A stretch of DNA of 64,000 nucleotides from Megalonaias nervosa (taxonomy: Eukaryota > Mollusca > Bivalvia > Unionida > Unionidae): assembly GCA_016617855.1 (NCBI GenBank), contig JAECUM010003317.1, positions 1 through 64,000 on the forward strand. The letters are read 5' to 3'. Made by a program: the position numbers and the translations under genes. The notes beneath the pieces are model-generated. The model saw only the letters and a list, made by a program, of their open reading frames with translations. It had not been told where the DNA came from and ran no database searches. Numbering within the stretch: position 1 is the stretch's first letter; each line of letters opens with the position of its first letter. Shown here piece by piece: positions 1-12,100 of this stretch.

Positions 1-16
1 GCCACTCGGGGCCCCT
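1..16 (-). repeat. SINE family A, tRNA-head fragment cut by the window edge
   Basis: The first bases (gccactcggggcccc) match the right-hand ends of the two complete family A copies at 3714-3962 and 61157-61409. Those ends are the tRNA-derived head of a SINE lying on the minus strand. Only the extreme head is inside the window, so the rest of this copy should lie to the left. Confidence 0.6.
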
Positions 17-1517
17 TGTGCAATAATTAATGTAGCAGGTGATAGTTTCGTACGTTGGCCCCTGTCAAAATTCTTGATTTTAGGTTGTCAAGTAAATTTT
101 CAGCTTTTATTGTTTAATAATGAGATATAAATATATTCATAAAGTATGTGTTATGGGCTTATGTTGTTCTTAAAACTGATTTGAGAAACGTACAGTTACC
201 AATAGTTACCTCGGAGTATCTAGTGTTGGCTAAGAAGCAGAGACAGCCAACTATTGTACCAGTCGACTTATTGAGTCCAGTGCATGTAGAGTATCTCAGA
301 AACGGACTGATGGCAGCTGTATTGAACTGATGGGAGCTATTTTGAATCGCTTGCAACTGTTCAGTAAACAATGTTGTTAAAAATTACCAAATGTCGAAAG
401 GGCCAGCATTTGAACTGTCAGCATCACTTTCAATCAGAAATGACCTTTGGACATAAAAAATGCATGAGCGAATTTGTGGCTGGGGTACATAAATATTTCT
501 TTTTGTAGTCATTTGTACAGACTTGTCAAATAAAAAAATCATGTTCTTATTGTTTTAGTTTATTAGAGCCATAAAAATATAAACTTTTTTGACCTAAATG
601 AAGCACTTTTTTTTCGAACTTTTATATTATTTAGGTTGATAATGCAACAATGTGCGCATAAAACGTGTCCCTTGCACGCAACGAATTCACCTCATTGTAG
701 TACTAAAATATGGCAAGAATGTGATAATAGTATATTCTAAATATAGATAAACGTTGATAAAGGTTACTAAGCTACGAGTGCCATAACAGCAACCCTTCAA
801 ACAAAAAAACATACGAAAAAACCCCAAACAACTTCAGCCACAGCTGTCCACTAAAATTAAGATGGGTACTTATTTCTTGTTCCCGATTCAATAGGGAATG
901 AGAAACTAGTTACCGATGTAATAAGGAATAAGTAACCAGTTACTTGTTCCCTATTCGAACATTTTTACATCGGATCGGCTACTTATTCTTGTTTCCGATT
1001 CAGTGACGAATGTATTGCAACTTAATTATTGCCACATTCTAACCAATACTTTACGGTGCGATGAATACAAGTTATGAGGCAGACAGATAAACTTACATAA
1101 GCAGAAGAAACGTCACAGCCACAGGCATCAATATCAAATTCGGAATGGACACAAGACTTAGAATCTCCATTGTGTAAAATATGCGCAGTCTCTGTCTCCA
1201 GTTAACTCAGCACAGCAGTATTCTTTTGGCCGACTTGGAGATAACAACTTTATCGTATTTCTCGGGGCTTTGTGGAAGGTTGACTGTATTTGTGACATTA
1301 TATAGGTCATATCTATCTCAGCGGTCATTATATAGGCTATATCTATCTCACCGGTTTAGAAAATGCTGATGATGACATCAGTTGGGGTCAATGTAATTTT
1401 GTCTACCGTATCTCATAGTTATGAAGACAATATCCGGAATGTTGACTGAAATCGATACTTTGAAGAACAATTATTTATATAACTAAATTGGTGGTGATCA
1501 TTTTTCAGATGTCCGGT

Positions 1518-1521
<4 letters not shown>
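17..1521. other. Non-coding stretch with small internal repeats
   Basis: No open reading frame here resembles a known protein. Two local structures stand out. At about 865-1005, short segments such as cttattccttattac and agttaccgatgtaata recur in both orientations, giving a quasi-palindromic patch. At about 1294-1353, a ~32-bp unit (attatataggtcatatct...) is repeated twice. Nothing else could be assigned. Confidence 0.5.

Positions 1522-1598
<77 letters not shown>
1522..1598. repeat. (TA)n microsatellite
   Basis: About 77 bp of uninterrupted TA dinucleotide. It is the sole reason for apparent proteins of alternating Tyr and Ile in several frames here. Confidence 0.97.
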
Positions 1599-1601
<3 letters not shown>

Positions 1602-2169
1602 TTTTATATAATAGAGAATGAATATCGCGCCCAGAGAATTTTTCCTCTTGGATTTGTAATGCTAACTTATTTAACATATTACACATCCATGTGGGCTTCG
1701 GATTAGAAGATAACGGTGACTGGAATAAAATTCATACAAAGAGGAAGAATATTCGAAGAAAGCACACGACCAGACAGACAGGAAGGTAAGCAAAATATTA
1801 CATTCATAATTAACGAAATTAATCAAATAATCATTCCACTAATAAATCAACAAAGACCCATGTACAGAACATACAATATTTTAAAGCAGAAGAGTTGTTG
1901 CTCGGGAAATATATAATTGTATAGTCGACATTGCAATGTAAGTAGTAGAGTAGGAATGCGAGAAACAGCTAAAAAAGACACGGTTTTATAGTAACAGGGC
2001 TGTGAGTGTGTAATAGGTTGCGAACTGACAATATTAGCTTAGTTCTGTTGAATTACGATAAGATGATTTGATATAAAAAGAGTGGGAATATTGTTCGATC
2101 ATAGACGGGAAAACCTTACACGTATTTAGGTTGAATATTATATTTTATTTGAAAGAAAATTGCTCCATA

Positions 2170-2241
2170 ACTGTATTGCACAGTGGAAAAGAGCGCAGTC
2201 TACAACCAAGACGGTTGATGACCCGAAGAGGCTAGAAGAAT

Positions 2242-2309
<68 letters not shown>

Positions 2310-2760
2310 CAGCAACGCCGACCTATCAGCAACAGTGATTTGGAGAAGACCGGAAGCAACCAGGTTGTACTGACATACGGACGATTTGAGTTCGATCAGT
2401 CACTCGATTATGTGATGAAATTTATTTATATGGTATAACAGAACGGCTAATTGAATTTTGAATCAATTTTGTGACTCCATTTCTAAGAGAAAGAGAATCA
2501 TTTAAATGACATGTTCAATTTAATTTTTTTATGTCTTTGATTAAATTGTTATATTTTAGAGACGGGGGCTCGTGTTGTTCTATTCTATATCTCTGCTCAG
2601 TTCTCTATTCTTCCATCCATTAATTTCATATTTTAGTTTATTGTTTACTTGATCCGGGCAATAACACTGTGGTCGATAATCTCCTAGTATAATAACCAAA
2701 ACACCACGAGGAGTGGGAATCTCACGTCATCCCACCTCTCAAAGGGGAATTGTGAACATT
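2170..2760 (+). repeat. Diverged relative of the PIF1-element terminal repeat
   Basis: This segment shares ordered short blocks with the inner part of the left arm of the element at 16.35-23.2 kb (about 17,400-17,830). Examples are caggttgta/caggttatgaagttgta, cactcgattNtgtgatgaa, acgggggctcgtgt, ctgctcag and gatccgggcaataacac, in the same order and with similar spacing. Identity is modest and a (GA)n tract (2245-2305) interrupts the left side. I infer an old solo or truncated copy of the same repeat family. No helicase remnant is seen beside it. Confidence 0.55.
2245..2305. repeat. (GA)n microsatellite
   Basis: About 61 bp of pure AG repeat. The reverse strand reads as poly(Leu-Ser), which is not a gene. 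Confidence 0.97.
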
Positions 2761-2836
2761 TGACCCATCTATTGGAACAATAAATTGTGAAGCAAAATAT
2801 AAGTTCCCTCCTGTGCTATATCAAAACATGGTATTA

Positions 2837-3530
2837 TATATTACCAATCGGTCAGATGATATAGAAGAAGGCATGTTGGTTCTATGCACCAGCAAACATA
2901 TTCACAATGAGATGGCCCAGTTGAGATTTTCAAAATACTTTTAGAGTCTTCTCAGGAAATAACCAGCAGTCGTGATAAAAAGCAAAAATTACTTCTAGAT
3001 TTAGAATGACACAGGGTGGATGCACAGATAGACAAATGAACCCGACGAACAGACTTACTTTTTGACAGACATCACCAGTCTGCAATCCGGCCAGAAAGTA
3101 ATGTTACAATAAACATCTCAATTATGTCATTAATCATTATGGAAACGAATATGGAACCAAAAAAACCCCTAGTTACGTCGAATGTCCTTACTTTTCATTT
3201 AACACGCTATGCCTCATGTTCTTTAACTAACATTCTGCTAGGATATTATATACAAGTTTATATATGTGATAAAGTTCTAAATTTAAATAGAAAGAGCATA
3301 TGGAAAAGCAGGCATTGGGTGTAACCGTTAAATACAACGCAGAATGACCAGATTTTTTCTTCATGTCCATATAAGCATAACTGATTTATGATTCAACGCT
3401 TAATGCCAAAGTTTGACCTCTTGAGTTTGGCACACAGCATTAGCGCTGAGGTCTACAAGATTCCAATATCGTTTTGGACTGGCAGTGTCCAATCCAATAA
3501 AACCTTTAATAGGAATCAAACCACAGTCGA
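2837..3530 (+). repeat. Dispersed repeat R1, copy a
   Basis: This copy runs parallel to 8453-9160. Shared blocks include tatattaccaatcg, gttctatgcaccagc, cttctcaggaaataacc, gacagacatcat/c, tgcaatccNgccaNa, and near the right end ttttggactggcagtgtcc against ttctggactggaagtgtcc. Similarity is strong in the first ~270 bp and in the last ~80 bp, and weak between. Its class is unknown. No coding potential is conserved between the copies. Confidence 0.65.
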
Positions 3531-3596
3531 GTAATATCCTCTCTCAGTCTCTCCCTCTCTATCACTCTCAGACGCATCATGAAACATAAATAAGAA

Positions 3597-3597
3597 A

Positions 3598-3644
<47 letters not shown>
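3597..3644. repeat. (ATA)n microsatellite
   Basis: About 48 bp of AAT/ATA trinucleotide repeat. Confidence 0.95.
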
Positions 3645-3645
<1 letters not shown>

Positions 3646-3713
3646 CATGATTTTTTAAAATTGTCTGTAACTTGTTTTGCCTCCAGAAAATCATGAAATG
3701 GTTAACTTAATGT

Positions 3714-3962
3714 TGTTGTTGTTGTAGGGTTTAACGCCATTTTTCAGCACAAGACAGGCTATAGATGGCGGCCAGTATGACTGGTGGAGGAAGAACCCTG
3801 TAACACTTCGGGAAGAACCACCGACCCACGGAAAGCTACTGGCAAGCTTTTTAACATACCCACGTTAGCCGAGCCTGAGACTCGAACACACGCAGACAGA
3901 GGTGAGCTGGCAGTAATCCGGAACGGTGAGCGCTTTAGACCACTCGACCACTCGGGGTCCCC
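3714..3962 (-). mobile_element. tRNA-derived SINE, family A
   Basis: The element lies on the minus strand. The right end read in reverse (ggaccccgagtggtcgagtgg) has an A-box-like tRNA head, a B-box-like gagtctcaggctc follows, and the left end is a (AAC)n tail. It is flanked by a perfect 14-bp target duplication, ggttaacttaatgt, at 3700-3713 and 3963-3976. That proves retrotransposition and fixes both ends. A second copy at 61157-61409 is about 90% similar by eye. The perfect duplication implies a fairly recent insertion. Confidence 0.92.
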
Positions 3963-3976
3963 GGTTAACTTAATGT

Positions 3977-5339
3977 CAATTTCTCCTTGTCTTACAAAGC
4001 CGCAAAAGAAAAGTAATAGTGGTCAACATTTATTTATTCTTACATTCTAAAAGTAATATTATAGGGATGATGAGAGTAGTAAAGAGAATGGAAATTTGTT
4101 TTAAAAGATGAGGGTAGATTCAATATTAGTCCGATAAATCACCCCCACCCCCAAATCTGTTTTGATATGGATGGATGATATGTGGGTCTGATGTCACCTG
4201 TTAATTAAAATGTGCAATTTGTTGCACGCAAATGTTTCTGGAACATGCTTGCGTACACTTTAGACACTTTCCGGTATTTGGTGACAGCCATATCTAGCGC
4301 GAAATTCAAAATGGCCATAGGACGGAAGGTTGTGCTATTCCATGTGAATTTACAAGTCGTCAAACATAGGATTTGCTACGGAAGAATAAAGTACATGTCA
4401 CCGAAAGAACCCTTCAGCCGACGATAGCTACACATCTGCGAGAAATACCGGTAAGTGTATAAAATATACACTGATGTATGCAGACAAGATTTACTGTCGA
4501 TGTTTGCAGGTTCTAGGCGATATCAGCCACTAAAACGCCAGTCAATATCATCAAGGGTGTGGGGCTGGTTTATGGGCCTCAGACATTATAGAACGGATGT
4601 GGAGATTTAATTTTATTTATAATAGGGATCATAGAATTTATTGAGAAGTTACTTTTGTTGTCAAGGGTTCTAAAATATATTTTTATACTCTTCTTTTACA
4701 TCCTACCCAAAGTTTAATCGACTGAAAGTGTATGTGTCCAAAAGGCAATTTAGATGTCAAGTGGAGTTTCATTATGACATTTCATGTTATAGGCCAGATA
4801 ACCCCTTACATGATTAATCTATATATAACACATGGCATAATATGACATTGCAATTACAGTGCAGACAATCTAACATGTTCCGCCACTAACACAAACACCG
4901 GTACAAACATACATTTCAAAATGACGGCCTAAGATTTATTTCCGTTTGGGTATAACATCGTTTTTCTCTGTTTAACACAGGACTCTCATTAGTACCTTAT
5001 GCAGTATACTACTACTGATATATCGAGCAGCTAGCAATTTGTTTCATTGGGTCTATAATGAGGTTGATGGGTTTGTTGGTTAATAAGTAGATCATTTAGG
5101 GGCCTACAAATTAATTTTAGGCGGATTGGGTGTGGGTTGGGGTAAGGTCTGGGATACTTTGTGATAAAACTCCTCTTTAAAGATAAATCCAAGGTCAGCT
5201 GTCCTCGCCACTCCCATCTGGCAAACACAATTGTCAGCCCTCTGTTGGTAGTGCAGTTACGTTAGATTGTGCAATACTTAATGCGTTGTGTTGTGCAATA
5301 CTGATTCGATGCGCACGTAGGCTCTTGCCAACCAAGTTG

Positions 5340-5340
<1 letters not shown>
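3977..5340. other. Non-coding stretch, nothing recognised
   Basis: Short open frames occur, for example one of 71 codons at 4212. They have no recognisable domain or homology and look like chance frames in AT-rich DNA. Confidence 0.5.

Positions 5341-5423
<83 letters not shown>
5341..5423. repeat. (TA)n microsatellite
   Basis: About 83 bp of TA repeat, abutting the left side of the fold-back element. Confidence 0.97.
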
Positions 5424-5428
<5 letters not shown>

Positions 5429-6049
5429 CCACGTACATTAAAAATAACATGGCATTTAAAGTGTTGGTATAAAGCAATTTGATATACCAGTACTATTGGT
5501 ATATCAAATTGTGATCCGCCCATGGCGCAATAATATGCATATATAAACATTCTAGCGACCGTCTGCAGTTGATTCTAGATCAATGATCAATTTCCACATA
5601 TTAATCATTAGTGACGTATGAAAATAACGATAAAAAGTATTAATAATCCTCGTTTTCTAAATGAATTTAATATGGTACACATTTTCATCACAATCCTTTC
5701 TGATTTTTATTCCCCCTCCACTCTCGTGCATAACGGACAAACTATGCAGAAATGTGGAGTGAGAGAGAAAATGAATTTGGGCTGGATGAGAACCTTGAAA
5801 TAGAACTTACACCAAGTAACCTACAAGAATATGGTTCGTCGTAACGATACGTGTGCACTTTCCTTGGGATTTATCTACAGTGTTTGTCAATGATACAAAG
5901 TTGCAAACCAGGTCGCCATTTTAAATTCCTCGGTTACGTAGTACACATACTGTGATGGGTTTAATGTTATGTTTTGTCCTTGTTTCTTAAACATACCATA
6001 ATTTTCTAAAAATCGATTATTATTAGTTAAATAGGAAAATGTCCAAAGG

Positions 6050-6051
<2 letters not shown>

Positions 6052-6106
<55 letters not shown>
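6052..6106. repeat. (CT)n microsatellite in the fold-back arm
   Basis: About 55 bp of CT. It is mirrored by the (GA)n tract at 6231-6275 across the palindrome centre. Confidence 0.95.
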
Positions 6107-6109
<3 letters not shown>

Positions 6110-6227
6110 CATCCTTTGGTCGGTTTGACTTAACTTTTACCATCATTCACAAAAGTCCAGAAACATCGTGGAATGACACGAAAATCCACTGCGCTCGTCA
6201 TTTCATACATTTTAGCCCGTATCTTGC

Positions 6228-6230
<3 letters not shown>

Positions 6231-6275
<45 letters not shown>
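6231..6275. repeat. (GA)n microsatellite in the fold-back arm
   Basis: About 45 bp of GA. It is the mirror partner of the CT tract at 6052-6106. Confidence 0.95.
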
Positions 6276-6279
<4 letters not shown>

Positions 6280-7041
6280 CGTCCAGCTATTGGACATTTT
6301 GATATTTAGTTAATAATAATCGATTTTTAGAACATTATAGTATATTTAAGAAACAACAAGAACAAAACTATAAATATATCATAGTATGTGCAACACGTAA
6401 TCGAGAAATTTACCGTATAATATCGACATGGTTTGCAACTTTGCATTATTGATGAACACTGTAGATAAATCCCAAGGAAAGTGCACACATATTGTTACGA
6501 CTAACCATATACTTGTAGGTGACTTGGTGTAAGTTCTATTTCAAGGTTTTAATCCAGCCCAAATTCCTTTTCTCTCTCACTCCACATTTCTGCGTAGTTT
6601 GTCCGTTATGCATGAGAGGGGAGGGGGAACAGAAAGCAGTAAAGATTGTGATGAAAATGTGTACTATATTAAATTGATTTAGAAACGGGGATTATTAATG
6701 CTTTTTATCGTTATTTTCATACGTCATTAATTGATTAACGTGTGGAAATTGATGACTGATCTTCAATCAACTGCAGACGGTCGCGAGAATGTTTATATAT
6801 GCGTATTATTGAGCCATGGGCGGATCACAATCTGATATACCAATAGCATTGGTATATCAAATTGCTTTATAGCAACAGTTTAAATGCTTAATCGTGATCG
6901 AAAATGGGCTGGTGTGTGCAGGCAAGGCGATGTGTGCCGTTTATCCACGGACCTGAGTTTGAATCTCCGTAGACGTATTAAATATTAATTCTGCCTACTA
7001 TTATCAAGCATTCTCCTACAGAATCCAGGGATAGCACATCC

Positions 7042-7043
<2 letters not shown>

Positions 7044-7100
<57 letters not shown>
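7044..7100. repeat. (CT)n microsatellite
   Basis: About 57 bp of TC repeat. Confidence 0.97.
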
Positions 7101-7104
<4 letters not shown>

Positions 7105-8396
7105 ATAAATATATATAAAGAGACAGACTGAGAGGCAGGAAATATCCTTTGTAATAGTTATAACGATTAATAATGTTGTTTCCTCGGGCAATGACCCCTT
7201 ATTTGGTGAAGATGATTCAAACACACCAGAACAAGGTGAGGGGTATGGAGATATTTAAATTGCCACTAGATATAAGATTTCATTGCTTTTGTCCAAGGCA
7301 TTATAATTTTTGCCTTCGTCATCATTTACGTAAAGCCAGATATAAGTTTATGTGCTACCTACTCGGGCGCCTCAAGCCAAAAACGCACATGGATAGACTG
7401 AACCACAACCTATGTCGCCCGTTACTAATACTGGATATTTTCTTGTATAGTCCCATATTTTCGCCTTCGTTTGAAGTTTTATATATTCCTAGTATATAAC
7501 GGTGTCAATAGCACCGGAGCATGGTTTGTTTCATATATTTTGCAGGGAAAATGGCCTGATTAGGTCAAGGTTTTTGTAGAGTCTGTTGATGTCTACATGG
7601 GCGCTTCCACCTAAATGCTGCATTCTTACTGTCTTTATGTCTGCCTCTCTTAGTTTAGAGTGATCATAACACGAAGCTTATAATTTGGTAATATATACGA
7701 ACACCTAGGAACACTTCCGATATTTGAAAATATTTTTGATACTATGGATATAGAATATGTATTTTCTGCTTTATAAAGTGATTTTGCTTTGGGAAATTAT
7801 ATCGAAAAATCTGGAACTCTCAGGGAACAAAGCAATAAATTCACAATTCATTTTTATAATACTATATATAAGTGCACTGGATCCAGCAAGGGATCACGTG
7901 TGTCATGGATTGGTTAAGATAAATGCAATAAACTGACAACGAACAGTGCAAAATTAGTATCTATCTAGCCTGAGCACTTTCGACTCTTAAAATCGTCTTT
8001 TTCAAAGGCAAATACAAAACATAGACAAGACAAACAAATAAAACACAAAAACCGTTGTGTTTGCAAAACTTTACATGGCTGTTTCTACAGGAATTAAACC
8101 TTTAAATTGATTGTGTTTCAACTAATATAGATATATATAATTTCCAAAATATAGTTATTGATGCAAGCACATTCAGCTTTGATATTTTACTGGTGTCACA
8201 CATTTAGTTGAAGATATTTAATAATAATTTTTCTGGGACGTTACTTTAGGTTTAACACCAGTGTTAGGAAGAAAGCATTAAAAGTGCGGTAGAGTACATA
8301 AAGAAGTTGAAGCTGATAAACGTGGTTGAAATGGTACATTGTTTTTTTAGATTAAACAGTAGATATTGCATATTATAACGTCTAAAATACTAGACA

Positions 8397-8401
<5 letters not shown>
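7101..8401. other. Non-coding stretch, nothing recognised
   Basis: One open frame of 108 codons begins at 7173. Its composition (Phe/His/Leu-rich) and lack of any recognisable motif argue for chance. No repeat structure was identified by eye. Confidence 0.45.

Positions 8402-8457
<56 letters not shown>
8402..8457. repeat. (TA)n microsatellite
   Basis: About 56 bp of TA repeat directly at the left edge of repeat R1 copy b. Copy a also begins next to a TA-rich patch, so the repeat may have inserted into or carried this tract. Confidence 0.95.
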
Positions 8458-8458
<1 letters not shown>

Positions 8459-9160
8459 CCAATCGCACAGATGATAAAGAAGAAGGCATACTGGTTCTAT
8501 GCACCAGCTTATATATACATAGAGCGATGGTCCGACGAAAGGAGAGAGGTTTTCAAAATATCTTTAGAATCTTCTCAGGAAATAACCAGCAATCGAAATA
8601 AACAACAACACTTACTGCTAGATTTTGAATGACACCAGGTAGATGTACAGATAGATCAATGAACCTGACGGACAGACTTCTTGACAGACATCATCTCTCT
8701 GCAATCCAGCCAAATGGTGATTTTACAATAAGCATCCCTATTACGTCATTAATCTTTACTCATCTTTTGTAAGGAACATAAGTTAGCTTTCGTCTTTCAA
8801 TAAGGTCTAAGGATACAAGTCTTATGTCTTTTCAGGAACATATGTCTTATTTATCTGCATTTCATCACTCCTTCCAAATAAGGTTGAGGAATCGATGCTA
8901 ACAAAGGGCAGCTACTCTTAACGAGATATCCTAAGATCATAACTAGAAATCTCCATTGTTGAACGCTCATTTTTCTTTTCACTTACTGGAAGGTTCTTTT
9001 CCACAATTTGTTGAAAAAGGTAACATTGTCGTTCTAGCTGCTCCTTTATCCGCTAAGAACTATGAGATTACAAAACTTTCAAGATTCCATTATAGTTCTG
9101 GACTGGAAGTGTCCAATACAACAAAACGTTTAAAAGGGAACAAACCACTAACTTTATATA
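8453..9160 (+). repeat. Dispersed repeat R1, copy b
   Basis: Partner of 2837-3530 in the same orientation. Shared blocks are listed under copy a. An open frame of 96 codons (8956-9246) partly overlaps it, but the frame is not kept in copy a, which argues against a conserved protein. Confidence 0.65.
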
Positions 9161-9165
9161 TAACT

Positions 9166-12100
9166 ATTCTTCAGCCATTTCTAACACATCTAGGATTTAA
9201 GGATGTAATGATTAGTTATTTATTTCCATTTGAACAGACACATTAACTAATGAGCTGAACTTTATTTATTGTAATTAGATGATTTAGTGTACCCCTTGTA
9301 TATAACCTTCAGCAATAAACTTTAACCCGTACCTATTCACACCGCGAATGCGAACCAACCCAGTAGAGTTTATTGGTGGCTGAGATATTTTAACGGTTTC
9401 ATATTATCAAAGAGTTACAAATCTGAACCAATGTGATCTTCTATACATTATACAGTAAGTCAATAGTATTATAGTATATACATTGTACACAAATTGCTAA
9501 CATTTTATGCAAAGGGTCATATTAATACTGAGATCAGAGATCTAATATCAAAGAACTAAAACTTATCTTTCAAATATACTAATATTTACATAAATCACTC
9601 ATTTACTATAACACTGTAAACTATTTGTTTAAAATATATTTCTATAAACATTTCGAATTCAAAAACATTTAACGATAATTGAAGGCAAAAGTCAACCACG
9701 TTACTCATTACACAATATGCATAAAGTTTAGAACACTATGGACTGAAAAAGATAAATAAAGGCAAAGTCATAAGACAGATGTGCAAATTGTTTCAATAGC
9801 AAACAGATGAATATATTTTATAGATGAGTGGATTGTGTTATTTATATTTAATTTAATTGTTTGTTAGGTTTTTATTAATTTCATTACCTTTTTTTTTGTA
9901 ATGTAACATTGTGTGTTGGACTTGACCTTGTCCAAAATTGAGTTCATTTCAGTTTGACCCAATTTGATGCTTTTTTAAAATTTTATTCTGTGGAAACAAC
10001 TAAAATACATAGCTAAATTATTCTCCATGTGTATGGGATTAAAGTCAGCATTATTATTAATAGAAATAAATATGTTTATTTGGGTCTATGTCTATGTTTG
10101 GAATTTCCTCAGTGTATTTTACATAAACCAGGTTATGGTTTTTATTTTGTAAAGATCAGGATCATTCTAGAAGGTTATTTTCCATTAGGTAATATTTTTG
10201 TTTTATAAAATGCTAATTGTGACCAGAGATCAAGTAGAGAACTATATAATCTTGTAACTGCAAGGACTTTTTTAGTTGTGCTTTAAGACCTAGCACTTTT
10301 GGATTGTATTAACATATATGTTGTGTCCAGTATTTCATTTTTTGGCTGGAAAATTTATTTCTTAAAATTCTTGCAAAGAGACATGCACTAGAATATATAG
10401 TGAATTCAAACCTGGAATTATTTTACTGTGATCAACAAAAGACTGTTGGCACTTCAACACTCTACAAACTTTAACAGACACATCATGGCCGTCAGTTTTT
10501 GGATTTGTTCTGGACTTGTTCTGAATTTTATTCAGGACTTTAAATTATTAGGATTCGTGTCTGTAATTCTTGGATTATTTTGGAATTTAATTCGCAATTC
10601 CGTAAGTTCTTTTTTTACATTTTCACTTTGTATTGTAGGGAAATAAATTATTTGTTGAATTTTACAAAGCGTGTTGCTTTTCACTCGTTTCTGTTACTTA
10701 TTTTAACAGCATAGACTCGTAACAATTTTTGAATCACCACCTGATTACATCAAAAACCACACAGAAGATAATTTAGACCCATGTTCAATGGGAAACATTC
10801 TTGCAATTTGTTCAGAAGTCACGGCGTCAAAACTGACCAGTGCGAACTGAGATAAAGCGAAAACTATCAAGTCATTATTCTGAAACGAAACTTCCAGTAT
10901 ACAGCCTGAACTTGTGAAGATGGGTGTTATGGAATTTTCCTGTATGATTTGTCATTACAGCACTGCTGTTTACTAGAAGAATTCCTGGTAGGGACATATT
11001 TGTTCAATGTACTGATATTGTGCATCTGTATTATTGTCAAATTGTTATGTTTCAGGTGTAAAATGCTTCCAGCCTCCAGTGCATTCCGTTGACTGGCTTG
11101 GTAAATGCTCCTTTGTCAAGCTTTGGCAGGATCTGAAAATATCAGTATGATGTGCTTATTTCTTAATGGACGAAAACGCAATAGATACTCGTAATTCAAT
11201 ATCTGATAATATATTTCTGCGTTTCCAAAACACAATTATCCGAACGGAACTCATTGAAAAAGATTTCATTAATCTGAGATTCCAAAGTATCTGCAATTTA
11301 ATTGTATGAATATAAATTGTTGAAATGGCAGGAACGTGAATGGCTTAAAGTTATCCCTGTTTTTAGTGAAAACCATATTATTTACCGAAATGTTGTAGGC
11401 TTGGGTGATATACATAAGAATAAATCGTAACTTCGTTTTAACCAAACTACAGTTTCTTTCAAATAATTCTAGAAGTTAAATTATTTTTAATTAAATCTTC
11501 ACACAAAGGGAGAATATACAAATAACGAATTATGCTTTCAGAAGCAATATAACAGGTGCAGGTGTGGATGCAAATAAAGATACTGCTGTATATGAATGGT
11601 AGGCAGAAATGTGGATGTAGACATCATTTGACTCTTCCTATTGTATGCTAACTCTATTTCGAAACCGTTTTACACCATTTAGGAGTTACGAATGAGATAA
11701 GATAAGAAGACTGTAAGAGACAATGTTGTCGTTATTACTCTTTTCGGAGGTAATAGTTTTAATTGTAAATTTATCTAATGCACTTTCTCTGTTTCCAAAA
11801 GAGAGAACTGGATATTCCCACCATGTAAGCACTGGTTTCTTCTCTAGTTATGGACAGTTTCCTCGAGGTAACGAAATTTAATCCATCATTCTATACTAAA
11901 GTTATCACCTGGAATCAATCAACGATGATGTACCTCATTTCACTACTTCATTGGAAAGATGACAGAGTCAGTACTTTTGCCGTATTCGTATTGATCCAAT
12001 CACTTCGTTCCTTTACTGTGCTAGGACAAATATATCGCTCAATGCTTATTAACATTTATTTGAAAGAAGATCTTATATTAATAACTTATCTGATCAAAGC

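Larger units (their letters stand above)
5452..6884. mobile_element. 1.43-kb fold-back palindrome (MITE-like)
   Basis: Two inverted arms, 5452 to about 6106 and about 6231-6884, match along their whole length. Blocks such as attattaatNctttttat, gaccgtctgcagttgat, gatccgcccatggc and aaaatcgattattatta occur in mirrored order. The innermost part of each arm is a microsatellite, (CT)n at 6052-6106 and (GA)n at 6231-6275, so the palindrome continues into the simple repeats. Only ~120 bp forms the loop. Each outer end has its own small perfect palindrome, caatttgatatacca with loop gtactat and its complement on the left. There is no transposase frame. It is most like a non-autonomous fold-back element, and no target duplication was resolved. 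Confidence 0.8.

Noticed and set aside
1419..1706. Open frames of alternating Tyr-Ile in several frames
   Set aside because: They are translations of the (TA)n microsatellite. Similar artefacts at 5,278, 8,366, 43,904 and 57,609, and poly-Ser-Leu or Glu-Arg frames elsewhere, were discarded for the same reason.
3784..4050. An 88-codon protein
   Set aside because: It lies inside SINE family A, and the equivalent frame at 61,140-61,423 is a translation of the other SINE copy.
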